This document shows, piece after piece, positions 51,967-63,843 of a stretch of DNA of 64,000 nt. Every line of letters starts with the position of its first letter. Position 1 is the first letter of the stretch. The DNA is from Chionoecetes opilio. Taxonomy: Eukaryota > Arthropoda > Malacostraca > Decapoda > Majidae. Both the position numbers and the translations under genes were made by a program. The DNA is taken from the NCBI GenBank assembly GCA_016584305.1, contig JACEEZ010025360.1:270501-334500 (forward strand), read 5' to 3'. Under the pieces are notes generated by a model. The model was not told where the DNA came from. It did not search any database and saw nothing but the letters and a program-made list of their open reading frames with translations.

Positions 51967-52200
51967 TCAGTATGAGCGCATACCTCCGGCCGAACACTTC
52001 ATCAATTGGTTGCCATGGCAACAGTTGTCAATAGATTTCATTCAAAATTAAATCAGTTCTTTCTTATACCAAATAGACCTGGTATACCGAGTTTGGTCCA
52101 AATATATTCATAACTTTTTGAGAAATTCTGTACACTAACAAACAGACAGACAGATCGGGGTGAAAACATAACCCCTCCAACTTCGTTGGCGGAGGTAATA
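51963..52200 (+). repeat. Dispersed element ending GGCGGAGGTAATAAG
   Basis: GCATACCTCCGGCCGAAC, CATCAATTGGTTGC, then AACAAACAGACAGACAGATCG and CTTCGTTGGCGGAGGTAAT. The 3' part is of a kind common in invertebrate genomes; I do not name it. The first 50 bases also occur at 48180-48228. Confidence 0.6.
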
Positions 52201-52888
52201 AGAAAGCTAAAAGAGGCTGCGAGACCTACACGAGGTAGTTCCTGTTACTTAAGGCGTATTTTGTGCAGACATTTACTAAAGGCGTATTTTGTAGTGTCCT
52301 TTCGGAGTATAATTATACTTATTTAAGCTCCGCCCCTGCTTGCCATCACAAAATACGATTGTAGCGCTGCCAAAGCACTTTCTAGCTAGATTACTAGACT
52401 ACTACTATAGGTTAAACCACGCGCAGCTTAGTGACGTCAGTGGCAGTCGTGCGAGAAAACGACGATTTTGTATCGTGGCCTATTCTAAAATATGCCCCGA
52501 GCCTCACGAGGATAATCCCCCACCCACTTTTAATTACTCTCTCTGAATGTCTGCCCAGCTGGTTCCTATCGAGCTGGCCAAAAAGCTGTCCATGACGCAT
52601 GCCGGACTTCTTGTTTTCGATTGTTGTGACGCGCCGTGGCCGACTGGCCGTGAGGAAGGTCGCCTGGCTGCTCCTCCCTGCACATGTAGGTCTTGGTGTG
52701 CGTCTCTGTACAGCTTCCAGGCATCCCAAGAGACAATGGTAGTGTGATCAGTGTGCTGTGAGACCAGAAGATAATAAGGGTGGCCATGGAGCGTCACTTC
52801 TCCCCTATTTATCAGGTGAGGCCTCGGCGAGCCATCGGGTGATGCAAGGCTGGGTGTTGTCTGGAAGGTTACTTACTTGATACTTGAT

Positions 52889-53260
52889 GTTGTTTAAAGG
52901 ATAATTCCTCAGAGTCGTAGTGTTCTACCGCTGCAGCCGGTCCCAGCGTCCCTAAACTGTAGGCTCACTTGGTCCAGTAATGAGTTTGTGGGTGCTCTAC
53001 ATAGCGAAGTGTAACCCGGTACTGGTGGTTCGTCAGGGACTGTCCACAGGTAATCGTCCAGTTAGGATTTTAACTTCTCTACGGAGCAGCCGGTGATGTC
53101 TCGGATGTTTCTTGGGAGGCTGTTGAAGGCTCTTGGGCCACTGTAGGGTAGGCTGGCTGATAGAAGAGTCTTTATTTTTGCCGGGGCTTGAGTTGGTGGG
53201 GCTTTCCTGTAGCATTTCCGACCTGCCCTCTCATTTATGTAAGCATCCACTTTGTTGATG
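52889..53260 (-). mobile_element. L2/CR1-like LINE 3' end
   Basis: The minus strand encodes RAFNSLPRNIRDITGCSVEKLKS, WTVPDEPPVPGY and ends with a 3' UTR GCTGCAGCGGTAGAACACTA ... CTCTGAGGAATTATCC and TTTAAACAAC. The same 3' tail is in the SINE at 55869-56128. Confidence 0.8.
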
Positions 53261-53535
53261 TTGGAGGGTTGGGTACTTTTTCTTCTAGGAAAAAGGGTTG
53301 TAGACGCTAGTGGACGCTGTTTAGTATTTACTAAACAGCGTCCACTAGCGTCTACTAGTGTCTACAACCCTAAATTGATCACTGTTAATGTATTTCCTAT
53401 TTAAAACACTCCTCATCGCTTTTTACAGCATAGCTGTGATTTTCCTAACATCTCTGCACAAAATAAAAGAATACAGGACATATAAAAATGTTATGGATTT
53501 TGCATCCACTAGACCCCTGATCGGTGTGGGGAATT

Positions 53536-54386
53536 AGAGAGAACTGAAACTCGAGAAATGCAGTGGTCGCTGGCAGTTTTAACTCAAAGGTTGGTCTACT
53601 GTGTTTGGCTCGCGACTAATATTTTTCAAAATAATTCGCGATAAAACTTGATGCACCGCATTGAATACCAAAAAATATAGTTCTCTGTTGTTCTACTAAT
53701 TATATGGATGACATTCATACGATGGAACGTTCTATAATAGCAATTTAATGCAAATTACTGCCTCGAGTAGCAAAGCTAATATATTTTACATGTATATTGT
53801 GGCATGTAAAATTTGGGTGAGTTCACACTGTTTTAAGACAGTTACTGCTGCGTTGGCAAACGCTTGTCAAAATACAATAAGCAATGCCTTGGAAAAACGA
53901 AGAATAAGAATGCGAAATCGGCTTGTTGCTGCGACAATGTAGGTTATAATTGTGGAGGCGACACGCCGCGGCGGGGAGTGGTGGCGGGGGAGATTGTGGC
54001 GGGGCGATTGAATCAAAACATTGCTACTTCACGCGTCGACTCATTGCACTTCCAGGCTTTCTATTGATTGAACACAATATAACAGGAAAATATGATGCCT
54101 AGGATACCAACTTCTAAACATACGTTATGGACTATATAATATCATAGAGTAACATTTACCTGCCTCCTCAACTAAACCTACTTGGTTATTGGTTAAATGC
54201 ATGTTTTACAGACTCAGGCTTCTATACAATATACATATAGAAGAAAATCGTTCTTAAAATTATACTTTTGTGTTTTAAGTGCAGTGGAATAAGCCCATAT
54301 TTTTCTTTCAAGTTGACCAACTTTTCACCAAATTGTGAGTTAAAACTGCCAGCGACCACTGGCATTTCGGAGTTGCAGTTCTCTCT
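53536..54386 (+). mobile_element. AATT-family MITE, copy 3
   Basis: 851 bp between AATT at 53532-53535 and 54387-54390. The ends AGAGAGAACTGAAACTC / AGAGAGAACTGCAACTC are the clearest terminal inverted repeat in the family. The related element X2 has GGGG...TTGGTACG at this site with a SINE instead. Confidence 0.9.
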
Positions 54387-54494
54387 AATTGGTACGAAAA
54401 TGCGAAAAAATCACATATGCTGTAAAATGCGATGAGGATGTGTTTTAAATAGGAAATACATTAAACAGTGATCAATTTAGGGTTGTAGACGCTA

Positions 54495-55158
54495 CCGTAG
54501 ATAACAGTGAAGTCGCCAGTTCTACGTTTCTTTGTTATTTACAGACGTGTGGTGGCGTTAATACTTACATTTGTACATCCATGATTTCAGGACAGTTAGA
54601 AGGGTCTATCTGGGAAGTCTGTGTCATTTTGTGTCTTCATCTGTGTCATATTAGGGCTATAAATGAACAAATTACAAAAATAAAACCGAGTGGCGACCTC
54701 ACTATACCTACTACAGTAAAGTCGCCAGCTAGTATTTTAACCCAACAGTTGAGTCGCCACTCTGGGGAATTCAGGGAAATTAGAGGTAAAGTAAAACTAG
54801 TCTCTATATATATTAGCTGCGGAAGATGCTTGGATATAACAAAATTCCTCTGCCAACGTGAAAACAAATTCTATTCAAGTTTGAAAGATCTGGCAAGTCT
54901 TGTGTCCTGTCGCCTGAAAAGCTACTGTTTACCGTCTGTCATCGCGCGAAGAAAAACGTGAGAAGCAAAATGCGCAACAGTTATACTTGCAGATACAAAG
55001 CATAAAACAATGCTGAATCAGAGTAGATTATACAGCCATGACATAAACTACTGTGTAACATCTTCAGTGGCACATAAAAATCAGTAGTGATGCTATAATT
55101 CGTAATATTTGGCACCTGGCGACTTCACTGTAGGTGGCGACTTCACTGTTATCTACGG
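54495..55158. mobile_element. mariner-like MITE Y1
   Basis: Ends CCGTAGATAACAGTGAAGTC / inverted identical; flanked by TA (54493-54494, 55159-55160). Without it the host reads GACGCTAGTGGACGC as in its sister element. Contains repeated GTCGCC blocks. Confidence 0.85.
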
Positions 55159-55371
55159 TAGTGGACGCTGTTTAGTATTTACTAAACAGAAATACTAAAC
55201 AGCGTCCACTACCTAGCATCTAGAACCCTAAATTAGTCACTGTTTAATGTATTTCCTATTTAAAACACATCCTCATCGCTTTTTACAGCATATCTGTGAT
55301 TTTCCTAACATCTCTGCACAAAATAAAAGAGTACAGGACATATAAAAATGTTATGGATTTTGCATCACAAA

Positions 55372-55846
55372 CCGTTAGATAACAGTAAAGTCGCAAGGAC
55401 AACTTTTTTTTCTGTTTACAGACGTGTGGTGGCGTTAATACTTACATTTCTACATGCATGATTTCAGGAAAGTTAGAAGGGGCTATCAGGAGAGTCTTGT
55501 GTAATTTTGTGTCTTTATCTGTGTCATAGTATGGCTATAAATGAACAAATTACAAAAATATCACCAGAGTGGCCACCAACAATAAAGTCGCCATCTAGTG
55601 TTTATTTACTGAGTGTCCTCCCTACGTCGTTGTCGCCCAAAATAAAAACGCGTAGTGAAATTTGAAACCGTATAAGCGTATATACTAGCAGATACAAAGC
55701 ATAAAACAACGCTGAAACAGGGTAGATTATCCTCATGATATAAACTACTGTGTATCATCTTCAGTGGCACATAAAAGACAGTAGTAATGCTATAATTCGT
55801 AATATTTGGCGGCTGGCGACTTTATTGCAGGTGGCGACTTTACTGT
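55372..55846. mobile_element. mariner-like MITE Y2
   Basis: CCGTTAGATAACAGTAAAGTC at left, GGCGACTTTACTGT then TA at right; the interior matches Y1 (ACAGACGTGTGGTGGCGTTA). Confidence 0.75.
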
Positions 55847-55868
55847 TAGACCCCTGATTGGTGTGGGG

Positions 55869-56128
55869 TTGTTTGTTTGTTTGTTGTTTGTTGTTTGTTG
55901 TTTGTTTAGAGGATAATTCCTCAGAGCCGTAGTGATCTACCGCTGCAGCTTAGTTAGTGTTGGGGGAAGCCACCACCCCGGGATTGAGGGGGGTCACAAA
56001 CCCCCGGCTAACACCCGGTACCCATTCACTGCTGGGTGGACAGGGGCTGGGTTTTAAGAAAGACCACCCATCTATCTTCGCTCCGCCCGGGGATCGAACC
56101 CGGGACTTCAAGGTTGTGAGCCAAGCGG
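55869..56128 (-). mobile_element. SINE family 2 with LINE-type 3' tail
   Basis: The minus strand starts with a tRNA-like head (CTTGGCTCACAACCTTGAAG, B box GGGTTCGATCCCC), has the core shared with 12.4 and 36.0 kb, then GCTGCAGCGGTAGATCACTA ... CTGAGGAATTATCC and an (AACAA)-type tail of ~40 bp. The last ~48 bases match the LINE tail at 52889-52936. Confidence 0.85.
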
Positions 56129-56935
56129 TTGGTACGAAAATGCAAAAAAATCAGATAGGCTGTAAAAAGCGATGAGGATGTGTTTTAAATAGGAAATACA
56201 TTAAACAGTGATTAATTTAGGGTTGTAGACGCTAATGGACGCTAGTGGACGCTATTTAGTAGGTCTGAGTTTGGACGGGGGAAAAAGTTAAGTGACGTCG
56301 AAACTTCCAATGTGTCTTTATGTATGTCTATCATAGATCCTTCAAGAGATTTGATGTCTTATCTTTATATGATTATCACTGACTATCAAGAGCGGGGTGC
56401 AGTCAGTTCGTACACCAGTAGATTCGCACACCAAAAAGTTGTTTCGTAGTCTATATGAAACCATAGTCGTTTCGTACACTCAGCTCAGAGTAACACTTGA
56501 TTACTAGAGTTACGAAATGACACCAGGAGGGATATTTACCACAAGTCTACGAACGTTCGCAAATTTCTGTTCGCAGAAAAGAGGGCTGTTAAATGTTGGG
56601 AGCTATCCTTGCGAACTATTTATCAGTCTTGTGAACAGCTCCCTGCTAAAAATCCTCCGCTCCTTGCGATCAAAACAAACTGTGACAGTAACGCCACGCC
56701 AATAACTCTTTCACTACAAATAAATACAAAGGATATATTGTGACCAAAAACCGTAGAAGAATATTTGTTCTTGTAAGAAATGTATTATTGCAGCAATAAA
56801 AATCAATAGAAAGGAATTTTGTTTATGCTACATATTTTGGCGCGGAATACAGCAGTGTGTACATTTTCTACCACTGCCTAGCACCTTATCTACATACTAC
56901 GCATTTATCTACTATTATGGAGCGCCAAGAACAAC

Positions 56936-57410
56936 TCTAGCCGCGGCGGCTATAGGTATGATGAACCCGTATCTCTAGCCGCGGCGGCTATAGGTATTAT
57001 GAACCCGTATCTCTAGCCGTGGCGGCTATAGGTATGAACCCGTATCTCTAGCTGCGACGGCTATAGGTATTATGAACCTGTATCTCTAGCCGCGGCGGGT
57101 ATAGGTATGATGAACCCGTATCTCTAGCCGCAGCGGCTAGAGGTATGAACCCGTATCTCTAGCTGCGGCGGCTATAGGTATGATGAACCCGTATCTCTAG
57201 ACGCGGCGGCTATAGGTATGAACCCCTATGTCTAGCCGCGGCGGCTATAGGTATGGCGCGTATCTCTAGCCGTGGCGGCTATAGGTATGAACCCCTATGT
57301 CTAGCCGCGGCGGCTATAGGTATGGCGCGTATCTCTAGCCGCGGCGGCTATAGGTATGGCGCGTATCTCTAGCCGCGGCGGCTATAGGTATGGCGCGTAT
57401 CTCTACCATC
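56936..57410. repeat. ~38-bp tandem repeat with GCCGCGGCGGC core
   Basis: About 13 units of TCTCTAGCCGCGGCGGCTA plus TAGGTATGATGAACCCGTA, with shorter variants (TAGGTATGGCGCGTA) at the 3' side. Each unit can fold through AGCCGCGGCGGCT. Confidence 0.92.
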
Positions 57411-57696
57411 AATAACACTATAGTCGTGTAGTAAATTAATATTATCATTCGTTTTTATCGGAAATAAATTTTAGTTTATATGTGTAGGGGCTGCCCAACC
57501 CGCCCCTCCCGGCCCGCCCCGCAAACATTGCTCTATTTCGCATTGCCATAGTATTGATAACTTTCATTTTTTCTTGATTTCAATTGTTACTAAATCAAAC
57601 CCAATCTCTAACCTAACCTAATCTGATTTAACCTAACTTAACCATTTATGACTGAAATAATGATAGATTTTCGATAGTACATGTAACACCATTATT

Positions 57697-57810
57697 ATTC
57701 AATTGCGCCATGGGAAATGTGTTTTAAAATTCTCAGAATGAAGAAATCTCCACGATGATGTAGGTAAGAAATCCCTAGGACTTTTGAGAGCCCACTACCG
57801 AAATAATACT
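57697..57810 (+). repeat. Second copy of the 16188-16300 segment
   Basis: TTGCGCCATGGGAAATG ... GATGTAGGTAAGAA ... GAGCCCACTACC. The reading frame is broken here. Confidence 0.6.
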
Positions 57811-58142
57811 ATTGATGGTAGGTTAGATTACATATGAGTTTGGTTAGGTTAGGTTTAGGTTTAGTTTTGGTTAAATATAGGATAGGTTTGGGTTCGGTTT
57901 TGTAAGAGTTATTTAGTGTTCGCAAGGCCTTGCGACTGGTCAGGAGCACTCGCAGATTGCGAACGTTCACAGCCGTTGTCAAGCTTAGTAAATATGTCCT
58001 AAGAAATTGTGAACATTCACAAGGCTTGCAAATTCGCAAGCCTGTTGTGAACGTTCGCAAGAAATGGTAAATATCCCTCCAGGTATGTACAAAAAAACTC
58101 AAAATCAGTGTACGAAACAACTAATGGTAAATTTTTACGGTA

Positions 58143-58760
58143 GGACCAAACTTCCCTACACAATTGGGAGCATGGTTTTTGTTTACCTTATTGTATTCTA
58201 AGAGACATTTCTCTGAGCTTTCCGTCGCAAATCAGTTTCGGAGATATACGTAGAACATTTTAGGTGGGAGGAAGAATACGTCTCCTTGTTTACAAAATGC
58301 CTCACTCTTTCTCTTCTTGTGACCTGCATCGCTTTTGTTTCGGAGTAAGTTTTACCTAACCTTACCTAACCTAAACCTAACCTGAACCTAACCTGAACCT
58401 AACCTAACCTAACCTAACCTAACCTTACCTTACCTTACCTTACCTTACCTTACCTTACCTTACCTTACCTTTAACCTCCTAACTGGGTCCAATAATAAAA
58501 GTTTAATAAAATACCAAACCCCGAGATTAACCTCCTAGCCACGGGTGCGCACGGAAAACTTACTCCGAAACAACAGCGATGCAAGTCACAAGAAGAGAAA
58601 GAGGGAGGCATTTTGTAAACAAAGAGACGTATTCCTCCTCCCACCTAAAATGTTCTATATCTCCGAAACTATTGATTTGCGACGGAAAGCTCAGAGAAAA
58701 TGTCTCTTAGAATACAATAAGGTAAACAAAAACCATGCTCCCAATTGTGTAGGGAAGTTT
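58143..58760. repeat. Palindrome around a telomere-like core
   Basis: 58143-58335 and 58565-58760 are inverted copies (ACCAAACTTCCCTACACAAT with its complement; CAAAATGCCTC; GATGCAAGTCACAAGAAGAG). The centre (58345-58480) is AACCTAACCTAACC and (TTACC)n. Confidence 0.88.
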
Positions 58761-60386
58761 GGTCCTATCGTCAAATAATACCCAACTAACAACACCTGGG
58801 TACGAAACAACTTGTGTACGAAACTCCCTGTAACCATCAGGAGCTGGTATGTTACTTTTAAAGTCGGACTCTTCACAGACTTGGGGATCTTGAAACGAGT
58901 GAGCAGTTCTGATAGGGAGGTGTGTGTGCTCACTGAGTGAGCTCTGGTCGTGGTAGTGTAGTTGGTGGATTATTGTTTGACAATAATCATAAGCCATAAT
59001 TATAATAATAATAATGGTATACAATAGCTTGTTACACTGCATAACGGTACTCCTGCCAGTTAGTAGTCATTAGCAATTATGGTTAAGATTCGTTTCATCG
59101 CCCCTGCCATATATCGCTTACTACTTTATGAAGGACTAATATTTTGGGTATTATTCTAGTGTTTGCCCATACTCCCCGTCTCCCACAAAACAAGCTTGGG
59201 GACCTGGGGGAATGCGGGATATTTGGCTGCGGTACAAAATATGCGTCGCAACCACATAGTTTTTGAGTTAGAGGTGTTGAAAAAATTCCCTAGATCTAGG
59301 GAAAATTAATTGGATTTCTTCTGAGTCCAGAGACGTGGAACCTAACGATCCTCATAGAATGATGACCGAAGTGTCAAGAACCCCCCCCCAAGCCCACGCT
59401 AGGAGGCTAAGTTAGATTTGGTTAGGTTAGGGTAGGTTTGGTTAGGTTAGGTTGGGTTAGATTTGGTTAGGTTAGGTTATCGGTGGATCAAGCCCCCCGC
59501 TAGGTTAGGTTAATTTTGTGTTAGGCTAATTTCGCTAGATATAAGGAAATTACGATAGATCTAGGGAATTTTAACCCCTCCTACACAACTCTTAAATTAC
59601 GTGTTTCTGACGCATAATTTGTTCCCCACCCGAAAACCCTGCATTCCCACAGGCGAGAAGTGGGAGAGTATGGACAAACACTGGAAATTTACCAAATGAC
59701 CTAATAAGAATAAACAAAGTGCTGCTCCGCCGTCACCATCAGCGCAGTCTAGACTCTAGACCAGTGATTCTCAAACTGTGCGCCGTAGGAATCCCCGAGG
59801 TGCGCTGCGTAATTTTTCATAGATATCGGTATTTTTCGCATTGAGGTCGCAGTTTTTGTTTTTTATATTGAAGATGGAAAATCGTAAATGAATGAGTTAA
59901 TATGTAGCTAGGCAGGTAGAGGCAAGGTCCTTTTAGTAATATTATAAGTACTTTGGGTAGATGGATAAAGTAAGAAATAGAGAATAAATAAATAAGTTAT
60001 TCATGCTTAAAAAAAATACTTCCCGCTTCCACCACAATGCGTGTTGAACGAGTACTGTACACGTACTGTACCAGTCTGAGCCGCAGCCTGCTGGCGTTAC
60101 TGAGTTACCAATTTACTAGTTTTATCACTCGTTCATGTGAATTGTTTTTAGCGACATATAAAAGGAAAAAGGATGATGAATAGAAACTGATCCATACGTA
60201 TATCAATAGGCTTTATGCAAGTTTGACTGTTTGACGTGATTTACGTGAACCCCGATCGATAAATAACATGTATAATTTGGCAACACACGTAGGCAGAGCG
60301 TTGGGTAGGCACCTCCCGTGGTTAGTGTAGCCGTGAGCCTCAGTAAGTATTGCTGTTGTGGTGTTAATGAGGTCCAAGCTTAAAAA

Positions 60387-62330
60387 ATGGATAAGTACCT
60401 CATTAAAAAGCGAAAGTGTACTGAAGGCAATAGCGGTGAAGTCGCAGTTGATCATGAATCAAAACGTAAATGTGTCGAAGGCACCGAAGGCGAAGTAACA
60501 GTAATAACTGTTGAAAGTGAGTCCTCTCGTCCAGACCCTAGTGTGGAAAGTGAAGAAAGTGAAGTGACAGTTGAAAATGAGCATAGTCGTACAGATCCGT
60601 GCTGGCAAAGTGAAGTAACAGTTGAAAATGAGCATAGTTGTACAGGTCCGTGCTGGCAAAGTGAAGTGACCGTAGTCGTGCAGGTCCGAGCGGGCAAAGA
60701 GAAGTGACAGATGAAAGTGAGTTTTGTCATCCAGGTCTGAACGTGGTCAAAACGACGACATGTGCCGGCAAAAGTAACCGCAGTAAGTCATTTCGCCTGT
60801 ATAACGACAGTTATCTTGGACTTGGGTTCACTTGCTGTGATGATGAATATGGTTCAAAGCCAAAATGTTTGCGGCATTGAGCTATCAAATGAAACTATGA
60901 CTCCTATGAAAATGAAGAGACATTTAACAACAAAACATAGTCACCTTTCTCAGAAGCCTATAGATTAATTTAAAAGACTTGAAAGATAACAAATAACAAA
61001 GGCTTGGGTTTGAGAAAAGGGTGAAGGTGGCAGAAACGGCACAGAAAGCATGCTATTTAGTGGCAGAGCATTTTTTTTTTATTTTTTTTTATTTTTTATA
61101 AAATTTAATTTGTGCCTATAGCGCCTGTAGGCACTGGTGATCCAGGGCTCAGATGGTAGTCTCTGGAGGTTCACTTGAGGGGTGTGATGGTTGGTCCTCG
61201 CCTGTGGTGGCGCAGGCAGGATTGTTATAGTGACGCCTGTGATTAGAGGCTCATGCCGCCCCCCTGTGTCCTCCGATGCACTCGCAATCGAAGTTAGAGT
61301 TGATGGGCAGGGCATGTGGGTGTTCTTAGGCCACTCGACGGTGCAGAAAGGTTTTGGTTTTCTTCGGGGATCGAACTCGGGTCACCGAGAACGCCAGTTG
61401 GAGACGCTAACCACTCCGCTACCGCCTTCCCAGCAAAACAAATGCATACAGCAAAACAAATGAAACCCCATTCAATTGCAGAGTCATACTTCCTTCCAGC
61501 TTGTTGTGCTGTGGTGAAAACATTGTTTGGGGATGAGGCTGAAAAGGAAGTGAAAAAAATTCCCCTCTCAGACGACACGATTGGTAGACAAATCAAGGAC
61601 ATGTCGTCTGATATTGAAAAAAGTGTGTGTGAACTCGTGAAAGGTAAAATGTATGCTTTACAAGCGGATGAATCAACAGACATTGGAGGAAAACCTCAGT
61701 TACTACTGTTCATCCGTTATGTTGCTGATAACAAAATAACTGAACATTTCTTATGCTGCAAAGAACTGGTGCAAACCACAGGACAGGAGATATTTTCTAC
61801 AGTGACAGAATACTTGAAAGAAAAGGACTTGTCATGGAAATTATGTGTAGGAATTTGCACAGATGGTGGTGGGATCGGCCATCCATGGTGGGATCGGTAA
61901 AAGGTTTTGTGTCCCTAGTCAAGAAGGAGAAGCCAGATTTGATTACTACCCATTGTTTCTTGCACCGTGAAGCTCTTGTTGCTAAAACACTCGGACAAGA
62001 ATTAAAGTTTGTTTTTGATGATGATGTGAAAATGGTAAACTTTCTTAAAAGCAGACCAAAGCAGTCAAGACTATTTTCCATGCTTTGTGAAGAAATGGGA
62101 TCTCCTCACGAAGGTCTTCTCCTCCACACAAAAGTCCGGTGGTTATCAAGAGGCAAAGTGTTATCCCGGGTGCATGAACTGAGAGAGGAAATGCTCCTTT
62201 TCTTTACCCTTGAGGAGAAAACTGAATTCTGCGAATTACTTGCTGATGAAATTTGGAGTGCAAAATTATGCTACTTGGCAGACATATTTGAACATCTGAA
62301 CAAGGTTAAGGGGAGAGTCCGCCGTGAAAA
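60387..62330 (+). pseudogene. hAT transposase (ZBED5-like), split by a SINE
   Basis: ATG at 60387: MDKYLIKKRKCTEG, then a threefold repeat of SEVTVENEHS...PCWQ. Next come PMKMKRHLTTKHSHLSQKP (BED-finger end, 60895-60955) and KVAETAQKACYLVAE, then the SINE. It resumes AKQMKPHSIAESYFLPACC (from 61440), ALQADESTDI, LCVGICTDGG (61830-61870), a local GGTGGGATCGG duplication causing a frameshift, THCFLHREALVAKTLG, LHTKVRWLSRGKVL, LCYLADIFEHLNKV. The last part of the catalytic domain and the dimerisation region are missing. Confidence 0.82.
61070..61434 (-). mobile_element. SINE family 1 inside hAT transposase
   Basis: Minus-strand A box near 61405-61425, B box GAGTTCGATCC near 61368-61380, body and poly-A tail (61069-61100, with T interruptions). 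Splits LVAE from AKQMKPH. Confidence 0.87.
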
Positions 62331-62439
62331 TATGAAGAAAAAAAATTTAATATACGAATTTGAGTTATATGCTGTACAGTAAAACCCTTATAACTCGGCA
62401 TTGTATAACTCGGAATTTGATATAACTCGGCATGGCAAA

Positions 62440-62878
<439 letters not shown>

Positions 62879-63057
62879 TGCATCTCATGGTTTTCACTCG
62901 GCATATCATGCCCTCAGAACCTCTTCTGTGAACATGTAAACAGAAAGTTGGCAAAAAATAATGTATCTCGGCATATTGATGTTATAACTGCATCTCTTCG
63001 CTTACACTCTGCATATCGTCAGTCGCATAAAGTCGTATTTTTGTCCTTTTGATCTTT

Positions 63058-63690
63058 TCCTGCAAGCTCAGGCTCTTCAATTTCATTCCCTTCCTGCTGG
63101 AGACACCCTTGCGTGATGGAGCTGACATCTTGAAATACAGTACTGTATGATGTAATCCCAAAACACGTAAAATAGGTGGCAAATTAAGCAAAGATCGGGA
63201 ACCAGTGCGTAGGCTGAGCCATGTTTTTGTTGTCCAAGCACCGTCTTGGATTACGAATCCCAATCCAATAACACTTGCTGAAATGTGTGTTATACTACTC
63301 TGTGATATTGTTTGCAATGTGTTGCATTGATTATTATTTCGGCTCCTACCAAGCTTGTTGTGTTTTTGAAGCAGAAACCAATCCTTTTTCAATTTCGACA
63401 AAAAACGGAATTCGTATCCAAGACGGTGCTTTGACGACATAAACACGGCTCGGCAGCTGATAGCCTACACGCTGGTTCCCGACCTTTGCTTTACTTTGCC
63501 ACCTATTTTACGTGTTTTGGGATTACATCATACAGTACTGTATATCAAGATGTCAGCTCCATCACGCAAGAGTGTCTCCAGCAGGAAGGGAATGAAATTG
63601 AAGAGCCTGAGCCTGCAGGAAAAGGTGAAAGTGCTGGCAAGGATGGATGCAGGTGCGTCCATGTGTGCTATTTGTGCTGAGTTTGATATC
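63058..63690. pseudogene. Inverted pair of pogo/Tigger transposase N-termini
   Basis: The plus strand from 63550 reads MSAPSRKSVSSRKGMKLK, SLSLQEKVKVLARMDAG, ASMCAICAEFDIKSS: the N-terminal helix-turn-helix of pogo/Tigger transposases. The minus strand from 63128 reads the same start up to SLSLQEKIK. The arms (63058-63225 and 63463-63640) are near-identical inverted copies. Catalytic domain absent. Confidence 0.8.
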
Positions 63691-63713
63691 AAATCCAGCT
63701 TCTTCTTCTTCTT

Positions 63714-63746
<33 letters not shown>

Positions 63747-63843
63747 ACCCATATCAGAGGAGGACATTGAATAACTCGGCACATTGAATAACTCGGCAAG
63801 GGCCAGAGCCCCTATCGTGCCGAGTTATAAGGGTTTTACTGTA

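Larger units (their letters stand above)
53331..55177. mobile_element. Family X element, copy X1
   Basis: Inverted ends ACTAAACAGCGTCCACTAGC ... CTACAACCCTAAATT(G) ... CACTGTTTAATGTATTTCC extend ~130 bp on each side. Passengers: AATT-family MITE copy 3 and family Y element Y1. No coding sequence. Confidence 0.78.
55194..56260. mobile_element. Family X element, copy X2
   Basis: Same ends and interior as X1 (CACATCCTCATCGCTTTTTA, GATTTTCCTAACATCTCTGC), ordered head to tail after it. Passengers: Y2 (55372-55846) and a SINE family 2 copy (55869-56128). Confidence 0.78.
52562..59761 (-). repeat. Giant inverted repeat, right arm
   Basis: Inverted partner of 43668-48150. Insertions unique to this arm: 52875-56260 (L2-like LINE tail and two family X elements with passengers) and about 56785-58575 (38-bp satellite and palindrome). 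Net arm length about 2.05 kb, equal to the left arm. The outer end is cut by a hAT element at 59762. Confidence 0.9.
59762..62330 (+). mobile_element. hAT element with ZBED5-like transposase, interrupted
   Basis: The left end CAGTGATTCTCAAACTGTGC is preceded by CTCTAGAC, an 8-bp TCTAGA-type target. The transposase is broken by a SINE at 61070-61434 and truncated near 62310 before another element. The right end was not seen. Confidence 0.78.

Noticed and set aside
61316..61440. Extended ORF joining SINE sequence to the hAT transposase
   Set aside because: The N-terminal part is antisense SINE; only the part from about 61440 matches transposase.
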